Assembly: GCF_032884065.1 (NCBI RefSeq)
Contig: NC_088864.1
Location: 17,922,409 to 17,986,408 of the forward strand
From: Artemia franciscana
Taxonomy: Eukaryota > Arthropoda > Branchiopoda > Anostraca > Artemiidae
Reading direction: 5' to 3'
DNA: 64,000 bases
The notes under the pieces were generated by a model. It saw nothing but the letters and a program-made list of their open reading frames with translations. It was not told where the DNA came from and made no database searches. The position numbers were made by a program, and so were the translations under genes. This document shows, in pieces, positions 12,550 to 22,715 of the stretch. Every line of letters starts with the position of its first letter. Positions within the stretch are counted from its first letter, which is position 1.

Positions 12550-12919
12550 TGGCCCTAGATGGCCGACCGACAAGAACGATCTTTAGCAATCTGTCATCCG
12601 CAGAACGTGTGCCAGCCATCTCAACCTTTCTCTTATTTTTGCTCTATAAAGCGGGATAGAACTACATTTTTTGTACAGCTTATTGTTTGAAATACGGTCA
12701 GTCAGACAATTCCTGTGAAAAACATGTAATAAATCCTGCTCCAGATTTCGCAATGCCCACGCTTCAGAACTATACTTGACCCCTGTCATCATTGTAGCTT
12801 CCAATAATCTAATCTTGATTTGCAGAATTGTATTCCTATTCTTTCAAGCTTTTTTCAACTGAAACAGACTCTGGGCCTTGGCTATTCTTCCTTCAATATT
12901 TTCAATGCACCCACCATCT

Positions 12920-12922
<3 letters not shown>
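12550..12922 (-). mobile_element. Decayed RT-encoding LINE, 3' half (split copy, part 1)
   Basis: On the minus strand the translation includes GVKYSSEAWALRNLEQDLL and RERLRWLAHVLRM. These are the residues typical of the region after the reverse transcriptase domain in a LINE family that also occurs at 16.0, 16.5, 35.4, 39.0 and 51.6 kb. Aligned with the 39-kb copy, the sequence runs unbroken until CCACCATCTTTA at 12922. There it is interrupted by the (TTAG)n end of another LINE and resumes near 16010. RTE-like is my best guess for the clade; I am confident only that it is a non-LTR retrotransposon. Confidence 0.75.
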
Positions 12923-12950
<28 letters not shown>

Positions 12951-12952
12951 AT
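12922..12952. repeat. (TTAG)n tail of the LINE, about 7 units
   Basis: AGTTAGTTAGTTAG tandem units at the 3' terminus of the minus-strand LINE. The position at the element-target junction identifies it as the LINE tail, not a telomeric repeat. Confidence 0.85.
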
Positions 12953-13269
12953 TTTAGCCCACCATCAGAACAACAACATGGCGGAGTATAGAGAAAAAAA
13001 TAAAAAGGAAAAAGAAAAAGGCGAAAAACAATACTTAAAAATTAAACGATTAGATTATATTCACTATACACATTCATAGCTCATATATGACCTGCAACGG
13101 CAGGAAATTATAAAGGTGCTCAAGGGCACCTTTTCTAGCATTATTTTCCTGTTCTGCCACAGCTTCACGGGGATCTGGAATTTGATAATTATTCAAAAGA
13201 AATGAGTTTCTCACGAATAGCGGTATGCGTATCAAAAACTTCAAATATCTACAAACGCGGACCTAACTT

Positions 13270-14417
13270 TTAGTCTCTCTGTTTCTGTGAACCATTCCCA
13301 AAGGTGGAAAAGTAAAGGACATGTGGTAATGCCACTGCTCTGTACATCCTCGCCGAAATTTGTCCATTGTAAGAATACTTCAGCGGGGCTAGTTTAGCAT
13401 AGCTCACTCGCAGGTTAGACACAAGGGTATCAAGGCAAAGAGTTCTTGTAGTTTTCTTATCTCGGCCACACCGAAGACCTAAATACTTGAGCGAAGAAGA
13501 CGGTGCGATAATAGCACCATCTACGGATACAGTTGGTGCTGGTGCCTCTTGTTTCGCAGAGCTGAAAACCAGAAATTCAGTTTTCTGGCCATTAACTTGT
13601 AGACCAATAGCGCTATAACCAGATACAAGCTCATCTAAATTATCCTTCAGTACACTCAATGAAAAACTCAACATAAGTAAATCATCAGCATAGCTTATTA
13701 AACTCAAATCACAAGTATCAAATCTTAGCCCGTCAGAAATTTGCTTTGTAACCTTAGAAGTCAGCGTGTTAAATAATATCGGTTTTAAGACGGCTCACTG
13801 AGTTTTTGAAGCCCAAGTTTCACTCTTATATAGCTATTAGAGTACCAAAATGATAACATAGCTACTATATGGGCGTTCACACCGGCATCTAGCAAGGTGC
13901 GGAACACAGCAGACTAGATTACTGAATCAATTGCAGCAGAAATATCAACACTACATATATGTACGGATAACTCAAGTGAATCAGCTTTGGCAAGAATGCG
14001 CTTTAGAAGTCTATGGGCGAAAGCACAGCTGAGATGCTTTCGAAACCCAAACTGCCTGTAGTCTATCACATACTTCGATATAACTTCGCAAAGGACCAAT
14101 TTTTCCAGCACCTTGCTCAATGTACTTGAGACAGTAATCGGCCTGTAGCCTCCACACTCATTTGCGGTTTTTCCTTTCTTCAGCATGTTTGTAACGACTC
14201 CGGTACAAAACGATTTGGGGACGGTGGCACTATCTATACACATCTGAAAAAGTAGTTGCATATGCTGGATCAAAAGCGGTGAACCATTGCGCAGATGATT
14301 ACTACTGACACCATCAAGACCTGGAGCCTTATTAACCTTTAACTGGCGAACAGCCCTCAAAACATCATTCACGGATACAAAAAAATAGTTTCTCTTTTTC
14401 AGCAGTAAATCAAACAC
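13270..14417 (-). pseudogene. LINE reverse transcriptase domain, frameshifted
   Basis: This is the reverse transcriptase part of ORF2, which would copy the element RNA at the nicked target. The N-terminal piece (14417-13914) has KAPGLDGVSSNHL, GGYRPITVSSTLSKVLEKL, QFGFRKHLS and the domain A remnant VDISAAIDSVI, where AFD would be usual. A stop follows. Then SAVFRTLLDAGV and LSFWYSNSYIRVKLG continue in another frame, then VLKPILFNTL. The last piece (13707-13270) opens with SLISYADDLLMLS, whose YADD catalytic box is at 13681-13692. At least one stop and one frameshift near 13800-13910 break the gene; the usual GVRQGG block before domain B is lost at the break. It reads as a dead copy of a CR1/L2-like element. 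Confidence 0.88.
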
Positions 14418-14494
14418 GATTTAAGCGATTCATCATATTCCTTTTCCAAGGGAGTATCTTTAGACCCGAAGACCTTCGAATAATGTCTTATCCA

Positions 14495-15690
14495 CTATTC
14501 CTCAGGTATCATGGCACATGGCTTGGACTGCACTCTACTACTTTTGAATTTTTTCCACATATTTTGTGGGTCACGGATAGCCTCTTCCGAAGTAGTTTCT
14601 GCTTCCTCCACTTTCAGCTCATCCACACAAGCTTTGTATTCTCTTTTTGTTTTACGAAAGAGATTGAAGACAGTGCCGGTCCTCGGCTTGCCAGAGTCGC
14701 GCCACACAGAATACCACATCTTAGACCTCCGTTTGGCATGCTTCACGTAAGGATGGTCACTCCATCCTCTTTTCCTTGTACCTTTCCTAATAACTGCACT
14801 AGGTACGGCTGCAGACTCAGCAAGTTTTAGCGCGTGAGTAATTTCAGCGCAGTATGTATTGAGTGCAATCTTGTCATCGCACCCATGGACAAGAAGCTGG
14901 AACGGGACTTTTATTTTGTCAGAAATTTCGTCACACGTCGACTGGTACAGACTGAGGTTAATCTTTTTCCACTCGCGTCTTTCTGTATAATCTGGCCTTT
15001 TTGATTTCACATCGTGACTAAAAGGAACATTAAACTTAGGATTAAGATGATCACTTGCGGTGTGCTCTGAATCCACATGTACAGGCGAGGGAATAGAAAA
15101 GTTAGAAAAGACGTGATCAATATTACTTGTGCGTCCTGAATTGTGAATGAACGTAAAGTTTTGATCTTTAATATATGGAGAACAGTCACTCGGAATACAT
15201 GCCATAAGAACGTCCTGTAACTTTCCTTTCGAGAAGGGGTCACACTGGAAGTCACCGCAGACTAAAAAACGCGAGCTTCCCAGCCTACGGAGTAGCCTTC
15301 CAATTCGACCGCGAGCCTCGGCATACCGTTTTTCACTACGATCCGTGTTCATGTTAGTTGGTAGGTATACATTGATTAACGTGAAAGCACTTGGGCCTGG
15401 GAACTCGACTGCTATATAGAAATCGAACGAATCAAGTTTTCGACAGTCTATGCTCTCGTCAACGAATATTGCAAGTCCACCACTAGGTCGGCCCCTGGCG
15501 CTAGAGCGCTTAGCCTCATGAATGTGCACGGATTTATTAGGAACCGACTGAAAGAGCCCAAAGTTATCGGTAGTTAACAAGTGTTCTTGGACGCAACAAT
15601 ATTATATGCGAGGCACAAGTTCTTGACGTAGTCCAATTTGGCAGCATTATGGCCGTAAACATTGCGGCAAAATATAGACAGTTCATTCAT
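14495..15690 (-). pseudogene. LINE apurinic-like endonuclease domain of ORF2
   Basis: An exonuclease-endonuclease-phosphatase domain that nicks the target DNA for target-primed reverse transcription. A likely ORF2 start at 15690 gives MNELSIFCRNVYGHNAAKL and leads to QEHLLTTDNFG, with the catalytic Glu in QEH; a frameshift lies at about 15593. The long frame then gives RPSGGLAIFVDES, LINVYLPTN, FLVCGDFQCDP (the GDF motif), TSNIDHVFSNF and TASDHLNPKF (the SDH motif). The region from about 14950 to 14495 links to the reverse transcriptase. Most of the catalytic set is visible, so the decay is recent compared with neighbouring LINE relics. A stop at 14495 separates it from the reverse transcriptase frame. 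Confidence 0.88.
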
Positions 15691-15789
15691 TTTCTTGTTT
15701 GAGGAGAAACTTTCTGCATTGCTCGTCGGACTGCTGGGCACTGTAGACTAAAGCTAGGGTGGCTATTATTAGTATCAGGGCACAAAGCG

Positions 15790-15935
15790 CATTTCACTGT
15801 TTGGGAATCGCAAGAGCTTTCTCTACTGTTCTCGTGGGGTCCAGCACATCTGGAGCATCGCATGCTATTGGTACAATCTTTAGCAAGATGATCAAATGAC
15901 TGACACTTGAAGCATCGCTTGGGAATTTGTCTGAA
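15790..15935 (-). pseudogene. LINE ORF1 C-terminal CCHC zinc knuckles
   Basis: Reading the minus strand outside any long ORF gives KRCFKCQSFDHLAKDC, a CX2CX4HX4C zinc knuckle at 15873-15914. A second, looser knuckle follows, CSRCAGPHENS, with a further Cys downstream. This is the nucleic-acid-binding end of the ORF1 (gag-like) protein. It sits about 100 bp upstream of the ORF2 start, as expected for ORF1-ORF2 order. The upstream part of ORF1 is missing, so the element is 5'-truncated. Confidence 0.8.
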
Positions 15936-16008
15936 TGGGAGGACTTTGATGTGAGTATAATCAATGAATAACCCATATTTGACTGCTGCATTTCGGGAGT
16001 CAGCGTCA

Positions 16009-16500
16009 CTAAAGGTAAGTTGCTAACTAAGCAAGCGAAGCTGTCCACTTGTTCAATCTTTTTATTTCCCAAATTCAGCTTTTCATCTTCACTTATTCCT
16101 AGCCTTAGCGACTTAGTTTTCATAACATTAAAATTCAAACCTATCCTAGTACCCCGAACTCACAAAAGTCTAATACTTCATTCGTTTTGCTCACACTTTC
16201 ATCTAGGATGCTTAAATCATCAGCATAATCTAAGTCCAGGAAAGTTTTTCTCCCCCATTTGATTCCGGGTTTTGCCATTGCCTTTCCTGTGCTCCTTCAG
16301 ACAAAGTCCATCAAAATTATCAAAATAAAACAGGATAGAAAACAACCCAACTTAATCCCTGATTTAATACGAAACCAGCTGCTAACTTCATTTCCTACCT
16401 TAACGATTAAGAAGCACGGAATTTGATCAACAAGAAAACGAAAGTTGGTCTCAGAGCAAAAAGTATAACAACCAATGTCAGCCGGAGTCTCCAGCAAAAT
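16009..16500 (-). mobile_element. Decayed LINE, other half of the split copy
   Basis: The minus-strand translation gives KTKSLRLGISEDEKLNLGN, followed upstream by WFRIKSGIKLGCFL and ILIILMDFV, the reverse transcriptase region before and after the YADD box. The plus strand CGAAGCTGTCCACTTG aligns with GTGAAGCTGCCCACCTG of the 39-kb copy, continuing from the sequence that ends at 12922. With 12550-12922 it forms one old copy interrupted by the CR1/L2-like element. Confidence 0.75.
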
Positions 16501-16504
16501 CGAA

Positions 16505-16910
16505 AGATTTATTATAAAAACTTAAAAAATATATTTAATTTATTTATTGTTTCTAACATCATCTCCTTTTTTGTGCTTTGCATAAAGCTATCCACTTGAT
16601 CGATTTTCTCGTTACTTAAAATCACCTGTTCATCTTCACTTATTCCCAGGCTAAGCGACTTAGTATTCTTAACATTAATTTTCAAACGTATTCTAACACC
16701 CTGAAATCGCAAAACTTATAAAATTTCATTCATTTTGCCAACATTTTCATCACGGAAACTCAGATTATCAGCGTCATCTAACTCCAGGAGGGTTCCCCTT
16801 TGAATCCATGCTCTCCCATGGCCTTTGCCGTTTTCCTTAGGGCAAAGCCCGTTAAAATTATCAAAATTAATAGGAATAGAACGCAATATCACTTCCCAGT
16901 CTTCGGATTA
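16505..16910 (-). mobile_element. Second, overlapping copy of the decayed LINE
   Basis: Repeats the same coding region as 16009-16500: RLKINVKNTKSLSLGISEDE and SNEKIDQVDSF, then (upstream) the GCCTTTGCC...AAAGCCCGTTAAAATTATC segment. The same protein part occurs twice in a row in the same orientation, so this is a separate insertion or a duplication. It has no long frame. Confidence 0.65.
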
Positions 16911-17035
16911 GAAGTCCAACGTGCTATTCATTGGGCTTAGCAGGCTTGTAAACACAAATAAAGGATACAGAAAGATAAGAAACGCATATGAATGTAACGT
17001 CATTCATATGAAAAACGTTCTTCCAAAATTTAAGC

Positions 17036-17332
17036 TCTAAATGAATTTTCCCGAAGTCGTGGCCTATCCAGATCCTTTTTTTTACACTGGAGAATTTCTA
17101 GTTCCAGTAAGCAGATGATTTACGAGAAATATATTCAGCAGGCTGCGAGAAAGAAACGGATTTTCCAAAAGCTGCGACCAATTTAGATCACTTTTTCATA
17201 CCAGAAAATAAACATTGTCGAAACTGCAGTGGTCCTGAAAAATATGTCGTAAAATTAATCTAATATGTGAATTCTCTTGCATAAGAATTTTCTGTACACA
17301 AACTTGATTAACAAGGTCGGAACATTCAAGAG
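17036..17332 (+). repeat. About 115-120-bp degenerate tandem repeat
   Basis: Segments starting GAATTTTCCCGAAGTCGTGG (about 17042) and GGATTTTCCAAAAGCTGCGA (about 17158) align with each other. A third, GAATTCACCCTGAGTCGTGA (about 18147), lies downstream. Each is followed by a CCAGATC or TAGATC block and a GAGAA or AGAAAAT block. They may be repeated 5' sequence of the LINE fragment that begins near 18.1 kb. Confidence 0.55.
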
Positions 17333-17403
17333 TAGTAACTACTGCGTACTAACCTTTCTAAGGCCTAGAACCAAGTGTCAACTTTCAGGCGGACAGATGT
17401 GTA
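17333..17403. repeat. 71-bp direct repeat, left copy
   Basis: TAGTAACTACTGCGTACTAA through GGACAGATGTGTA. It is identical to 18022-18092 except for one base (ACTG against AATG). The two copies enclose about 618 bp. Confidence 0.9.
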
Positions 17404-18021
17404 CAAAATGCTGCCGCACTAAGAAAAACCTTACAGTTTTGTAGACGCATGGCAGCAACAAATAATAAATTATGCAACAACAAATTAACAAATATAATAT
17501 TATAACAAATAATTAAAATTCTTTGTCGACACTCAAGTAATCTGTAGCTATTTTGTTTATTATATGTTTTAATTCTTTGTCGACACTCAAGTAATCTGTA
17601 GCTATTTTGTTTATTTGTTTGCATTTTGAAAAAATCGTCAGGTCCAAATCAGACAACAGAAGTTGTCTCGATAGCCATGAGTCTATATGTGTAATGTTGT
17701 GTGTAACATGTGTAATGTTGCATGCATCTGAGCACCACGCAGGCAATTAAATATTTATTTACTTTTTTATTATTTATTTATTTATTATTATTTTAATTAT
17801 TTATTATATTTCTATCATATCATACTTATTATAATTATATTACATATGATATCCTATATATTACATAGATATTTTATTATAACATATAACTTTATTTTTA
17901 TCATTACTATTGTTTTTATAATTTCCATTTATTATTTTATAGCTAATATAACTGATTATTATAATTATTAATTGGCTAATTGGTCTACAATTCTGTGTAT
18001 ACTAATGGTTATACCCGTGAA
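17404..18021. other. 618-bp insert with a 54-bp period duplication and an A+T core
   Basis: The stretch between the two 71-bp repeats. It contains a perfect 44-bp direct duplication beginning AATTCTTTGTCGACACTCAA at 17517 and 17571. From about 17755 to 17990 the sequence is almost purely A+T with many TTATT and ATTA runs. No coding sequence is supported. Confidence 0.8.
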
Positions 18022-18092
18022 TAGTAACTAATGCGTACTAACCTTTCTAAGGCCTAGAACCAAGTGTCAACTTTCAGGCGGACAGATGTGTA
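18022..18092. repeat. 71-bp direct repeat, right copy
   Basis: Match to 17333-17403 with one mismatch. It leads straight into the LINE fragment that starts TTCCAGTCAGAAAAAT. Confidence 0.9.
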
Positions 18093-19365
18093 ATTCCAGT
18101 CAGAAAAATATATTAAGAAATGGAGAGCTGAGAGGGGAGGGAAACGAATTCACCCTGAGTCGTGACCTGTCTAGATCGTTCTTCACAACGGAAGATGCTA
18201 GTGTGTCAATTTTCAGAAAAAATATAGTACCATTTTCGAGAAAAAGAAATTTACAATATAGGCATATAGATGATTGTAATTTAAGAGGTAACAGGCTAAT
18301 AAATATGATTTTGAGAAGTAATTTCGGTCAGCTTGCTGACATGAGGATCCAGAAAAGGGTTTTCCTGACTAAAGTAGCTTCTAGTCTACATTGGGGTTCC
18401 GAAGTTTGGGGTTTTGCAAAAAGAGCTAAACTAGAAGTACTTCAGCTAAGATATTTTAAGAGAATCCTAGGCATGAAGGATTCATTTATTTCAGTGGTAC
18501 TGAATGGAGATTTAGGGCTTTTTACCTTAAGAAGTGCTAGATTGGTTAGAATGGTAAAATTCTGAGAGAAAATAATTAGGTTACCTAGAGTTCGGCTTCT
18601 TAACGCAGCTTATTTGAAGAGGTTGAAGGACGGTAGACGTGATTCGTGGCCGAATCAGGTCAAGAAAATACTGGACCTCTGTGGCCATTCGGAGATGTGG
18701 AATGAAGGAAAAGGCCCAATGGGCGAAAGCGTGTCAGTATGGACGGAAGTCCAGCGAACCTTAAATGACAAAGAAACCCAAGATTGGCAAGCCCATAAGG
18801 ACCAATCCATGTCTTTGAGATTCTATTCCCGAGCTAAAGATTACTGGGGGAGTAGGTTTATTTCAAATTTGGGTAGGATAAAGAGGACTTTAAGAATTCT
18901 TTGTCGGTAAGAGGGGATAATTTGCATTAGGGTGAGAGAAGGAAATTTTTGGGAAAGTTTAGGCTGGCAACTGGACCTTATTTTTGCCCCATGTGTGGAT
19001 GAAAACTTATTTCATTTTGTATCCGAGTGTGAAGAGCTGTCGGAATTGCGGAATGAATGTTTTGGACGAAAGTTTGGGAGTGAATGTTGGCTAACTGAGC
19101 GGATGGCTGAGAGAAACGCATGCGCTATTAAACAGTTGTGCACGTTTCTTCGTTTAGAGATTAATCATAGGGAATCATGATTGAGTGGATAGATTGTTAG
19201 GTGTATTGTTGATGTATAGTTGTATTCTGTTCTGTTCTTTCGTTGTTCTTTTTTATTTTTTTATTTATATTATCTAAAGTTGTATTTTGTTCCTGAGTTT
19301 TGTTTGTAGATTGTATTCTGTGTTGCTATGGCCCGCAGGCATTTTTGCAATAAATCTTATCTTAT
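18093..19365 (+). mobile_element. LINE fragment: RT C-terminal region and 3' UTR
   Basis: Three plus-strand frames separated by stops or frameshifts read as one protein tail. The first has LADMRIQKRVFLTKVASSLH, WGSEVWGFAKRAKLEVLQ and YFKRILGMKDSF. The second has VRLLNAAYLKRLKDGRRDSW and SMSLRFYSRAKDYWG. The third has PCVDENLFHFVSECEELSEL, a form of the Cys/His motif common at LINE ORF2 C-termini. Stops lie near 18563 and 18908. The 3' UTR ends GCAATAAATCTTATCTTATA, a polyadenylation-like signal followed by a short repeat tail. The 5' part, with the catalytic reverse transcriptase motifs, is absent. Confidence 0.8.
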
Positions 19366-21159
19366 ACCGATCGTAATTTCTGTCCGTCTGTCTTTCGGTA
19401 CCGGTTTTGCTAGTTCGGGCACTTCCAGATAAGCTAGGACAATGAAAGTTGGCAGGCGTATCAGGCGTATCTATAGAAATATTCCTCGTTTAATAAGATA
19501 GATACTTAAGAACTGATGAAAAGAAAATTTTATTGAAATACGACATAAGATTTCAAAGTTTAATACGAATGCATATAATGGCAACAATTATACTAAAAAC
19601 TAGTACACTGAGTTGTAATATTCAGATATCAACAGGCAGCATTGCATTCAATTCTACAAGATGGGTAGGAATCCTAAAAATTCTGTAAGAGTTAACAGAG
19701 TTCGATAAATATAAATATCACCCAGCCATCCCTTAAGGGGTTCGAACAACAAACCCGTTATGCTCCGACAGACCCTCGGGCACACCATAAAACACAACCA
19801 GATCATTGCCCCCATCTTCATCACCGAGTTGTTAGTAGCAGTAGTTGCAGCAAAAAGGTTTGTAGCAGAAAACTCTTTTAAAACAAAAGGCCACAACTTA
19901 CAATACAATCATCTACTCCGTAGTTCTGTGCATAATTTGCGTCATATAATATATTTTTGTGGCGATTTAACCAGTGGACTACATTTGTCTATATCCTTCA
20001 ACTTCTGAATTTAAAATGAAAACAAACAGAGCAATTCGTAAGAGTAATAAGTACACGTTTTTTAAGAACCTTTCGATAATGTTTACAAAACAGAGCATAG
20101 GTAACTTATAAGGGTGGAAACTCGCACTAGTGTCGGCAAAAAAAAACTATTAACTAGCGTTTGGCGGAAATTGGTATTTTTTACGGCTTGTAATCTTTTT
20201 TCTGCCAGGGACTGAGACCAAACACATTTTACTACACTAACTTCCTCAACCACACAAATTAAGTCAATTATTTATATTATTATCACTGAAAAATGGCAAG
20301 TACAACTAAATGCTAGATGGCACCGATGATAGATTTGTACCTGCCAGTTCCCGCTCTTGTAACTTGCCCATACTCTGGTTTACCGTACCAGTGCAGTTTC
20401 TTTCAGTCATAAACTCACTTTTGACTCAACATTTGGCTCAACACACACTCACTTTTGACTCAACACTGAAGCGTCAGGAAAGGAGTTTTTGACGTGTCCA
20501 CTAAGCCACAATCAAATACACACTGAAATATTAACAGTGTTACCAAGTCTATGAAGATGTGATATAATTAAAACTATAGTAATTAAAGGTGTTGGGATGA
20601 AAACAACGGCTGATGCCGTAATGCAACCCCTATTTGTTGGTTTCTAACTCTTGTCAACTTCTTTGACTTTTTGTTCTTTTCCAGCGATTTTTCTTTTATT
20701 GTTCTATTCACTGTTTTTACTGTAATCTATTCTTGCTGAACGTTTTAAATGGCATATATATATAAATTGATTTTACATCTTAGAAGCATTTAAAGATAGA
20801 TTCCTTAAAATGCATATTTTCGGAAAGTAGTGATTTTTTTTAATTGTCGGGGGCACGCACAGACATACAAAAAATACTTTGCTACACATTATATTTCTTT
20901 CACATTTGGGTTTTTGCTCTTTCCAAGTACTGTTTTTGTTTTGTTTTTAATGTCCTTTCTTTCTTGTTTTACTTTTCAACTATTGAGGTGTTTTTTTTTA
21001 CTGTTTCTTGAAAATATGATTTAATTTGATACTAACATGAAGGTTCTTCTCTGTAGAATAAATTACCAAAGACAGCAAAGTGATTTAAGAGCATCACCCC
21101 CCCCCCCCAATTAGTGCTCCTGAATCATAAAAAAATCCTCCCCCCAAATTCTAAAGTTT
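19366..21159. other. Non-coding, few signals
   Basis: At 19380-19470 a stretch with TGTCCGTCTGTCTTTCGG, CCGG and GGCGTATCAGGCGTATC looks repeat-derived. At about 20411-20467 CTCACTTTTGACTCAACA occurs twice. The remainder is A+T-rich, with small ORFs of hydrophobic, T-run-derived composition. I see no gene. Confidence 0.45.
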
Positions 21160-21300
21160 ATTGGATTTCCTACTGCTACTACTACTACTATCAACTCACT
21201 GCACCATAAAGCTGCCTGATGCCAACACTGCTGCGCACATACCTACCCTCCTACAGAAACAAATATTTTTACATCCTCCAAAAAAGATTTATGGGTACGT
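21160..21300 (-). mobile_element. Short 3' fragment of the decayed LINE family
   Basis: The plus strand ACTACTACTATCAACTCACT, then CACCATAAAGCTGCCTGATG and CCAACACTGCTGCGCACAT, aligns with 38925-38985 and 51535-51600. In those copies this is the 3' end of the minus-strand LINE. Only about 100-140 bp remain. Confidence 0.65.
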
Positions 21301-21389
21301 GCTTGAGTGACAAAAAAAAAAACAAACTCATGACACAAAAACCTGAATGACTAGACAACATGAGAATGTAATATATCAACATCACAGAA

Positions 21390-21392
<3 letters not shown>

Positions 21393-21447
<55 letters not shown>
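21393..21447. repeat. A55 homopolymer
   Basis: An uninterrupted run of about 55 A. No retrotransposon body that I can recognise lies directly upstream on the plus strand, so it may be expanded slippage and not a retrotransposition tail. Confidence 0.95.
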
Positions 21448-21450
<3 letters not shown>

Positions 21451-22439
21451 GATCAACCCAAATTTTTTGGTAAGCAGAATTTCAGTTAATCTGAGATAGC
21501 GAAGTAGGTCTCGGCAAAAACTAAATTTTCCTTATTTTAAATTATCACTAATGGACAACTAAAAAACCAACTGCAATATTTCAAAAAGGTGCATCTTGAA
21601 TAATGCAAGTGGTAAAGTACAAGTACAGAAAAAGAGGCCCAAGGCACTAGAAACATACATAGAGATAGAGGGAGAGGATATAAACGATGTTCATACGTAC
21701 GTGGGTATAAGATACGTGCGCACTCTAGAACCATTTTTTTCTTGGGGGGGGGGTACAAAAAAACTGGTGAACTCTATGTACAATTTAGGAGAGTGTAATA
21801 CTTCTCTGCGGTTTCTCTAATCCCAGACTTTGGGTCTGTGCCCCTGCATAAGTTAGTACTTTTGCAATTTATCCCCCAAATCTTCAATATTTTCTACAAG
21901 AATGCACTAATTTTTATTTACTTCAAATTTTGTTTTTTCCTACAATATGCGAAATTTTTGTAATTTCCACACATGTACGTTCATAGGAAAGGAGAGGGCC
22001 GTCAGTCAAGTTCACCTAACCAACCCACTTCCACCAAATTTTTCAGGATTTCCCAAAATGTCCTTCGTACAATACTTGTTTTTGCAACTTTTTTGTTCCA
22101 AATTTGTTTACAAAAAAATCTTTGAAAATTTTTACACAAAAAAAAGCATCAACCGTAGTATCAAATAAAAGCATCAACCCTAGGGGGCAGATTCAGGATT
22201 AGTGTTCGGGTGGGGCGCCAATAAGACTTGGCTCTCCCACTGGTATATTGCATCTTCCGCTCATATAATCAATGCAACCTTCAACCTTTGGGGGGGAAAG
22301 TGTTCAAGGTAAAATAATAAAAGACTTCACTACTAAACACTACATAAAAGACATCTAAACACTTCACTCTTTTCAGAATCAATACTTCAGGGGGAAGGGG
22401 GGCAATTAATACCAATTCCATGTTCAATGTTCAAACTAG
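21448..22439. other. Non-coding, nothing recognisable
   Basis: A+T-rich with small G runs (21746-21753, 22292-22299, 22391-22402). The motif AAAGCATCAACC is duplicated at about 22143 and 22168. The ORFs at 21537-21820 and 21947-22168 are short and lack recognisable motifs. Confidence 0.4.
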
Positions 22440-22454
22440 AATATAATCTTACCT

Positions 22455-22715
22455 ATGGATAAAAATAAATTTATGCAGGATCCTAGCGCCAATAATATGT
22501 CCCGTAAGTACTTTGGTGGCTTGGACTATGTTCAACTTTCAAGAATAATTTTTATGATTGACCAATCAGAGCAAACTTATAAGGTACCATTTATTGAAAT
22601 TCGAAAAGATGGAGGTCGGAGCCACACTCTTCCTATAAGGGTGATGAATCTGACAAAACAGATGCAAATATCAGAAGATAATAAGTGGAAACAAATGAGC
22701 GTTGATTCCAACTAA
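22455..22715 (+). CDS. Small unidentified ORF, possible exon or TE remnant
   Basis: Eighty-six codons from ATG, ending at a TAA. The composition is more protein-like than its surroundings: mixed charged and hydrophobic residues with segments such as SRKYFGGLDYVQLSRI, PFIEIRKDGGRSHTLP and NLTKQMQISEDNKWK. A possible splice acceptor (TTTATGCAG followed by GATCC) lies just after the ATG, near 22480, so the true coding segment could be a terminal exon starting there instead. I do not recognise the family and see no partner exon. It could equally be a relic of a mobile element. What is seen is only the open frame and its composition; the coding claim is an inference. Confidence 0.25.
   Translation: MDKNKFMQDPSANNMSRKYFGGLDYVQLSRIIFMIDQSEQTYKVPFIEIRKDGGRSHTLPIRVMNLTKQMQISEDNKWKQMSVDSN

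Larger units (their letters stand above)
12923..16008 (-). mobile_element. CR1/L2-like non-LTR retrotransposon, nested insertion
   Basis: An element of about 3.1 kb lying on the minus strand. In order from its 5' side (right) it has an ORF1 C-terminus with zinc knuckles (about 15935-15790), an ORF2 with endonuclease (15690 to about 14950), a reverse transcriptase (about 14417-13270), a 3' UTR, and a 3' tail of CTAA units (TTAG on the plus strand, about 12922-12950). Microsatellite-like 3' tails are typical of CR1/L2-type LINEs. Both flanks belong to one other LINE copy, so this is a clean nested insertion. Stops and frameshifts make it inactive. The exact 5' junction (15995-16015) is estimated by comparison with the 39-kb copy of the host element. 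Confidence 0.85.

Noticed and set aside
12922..12952. (TTAG)n as a telomere-like repeat
   Set aside because: The arthropod telomere unit is TTAGG; here the repeat is TTAG and sits exactly at the 3' end of a LINE, so it is the element tail.
17333..18092. 71-bp direct repeats as LTRs of a small retrotransposon
   Set aside because: No TG...CA ends, primer-binding site or polypurine tract; too short for LTRs.
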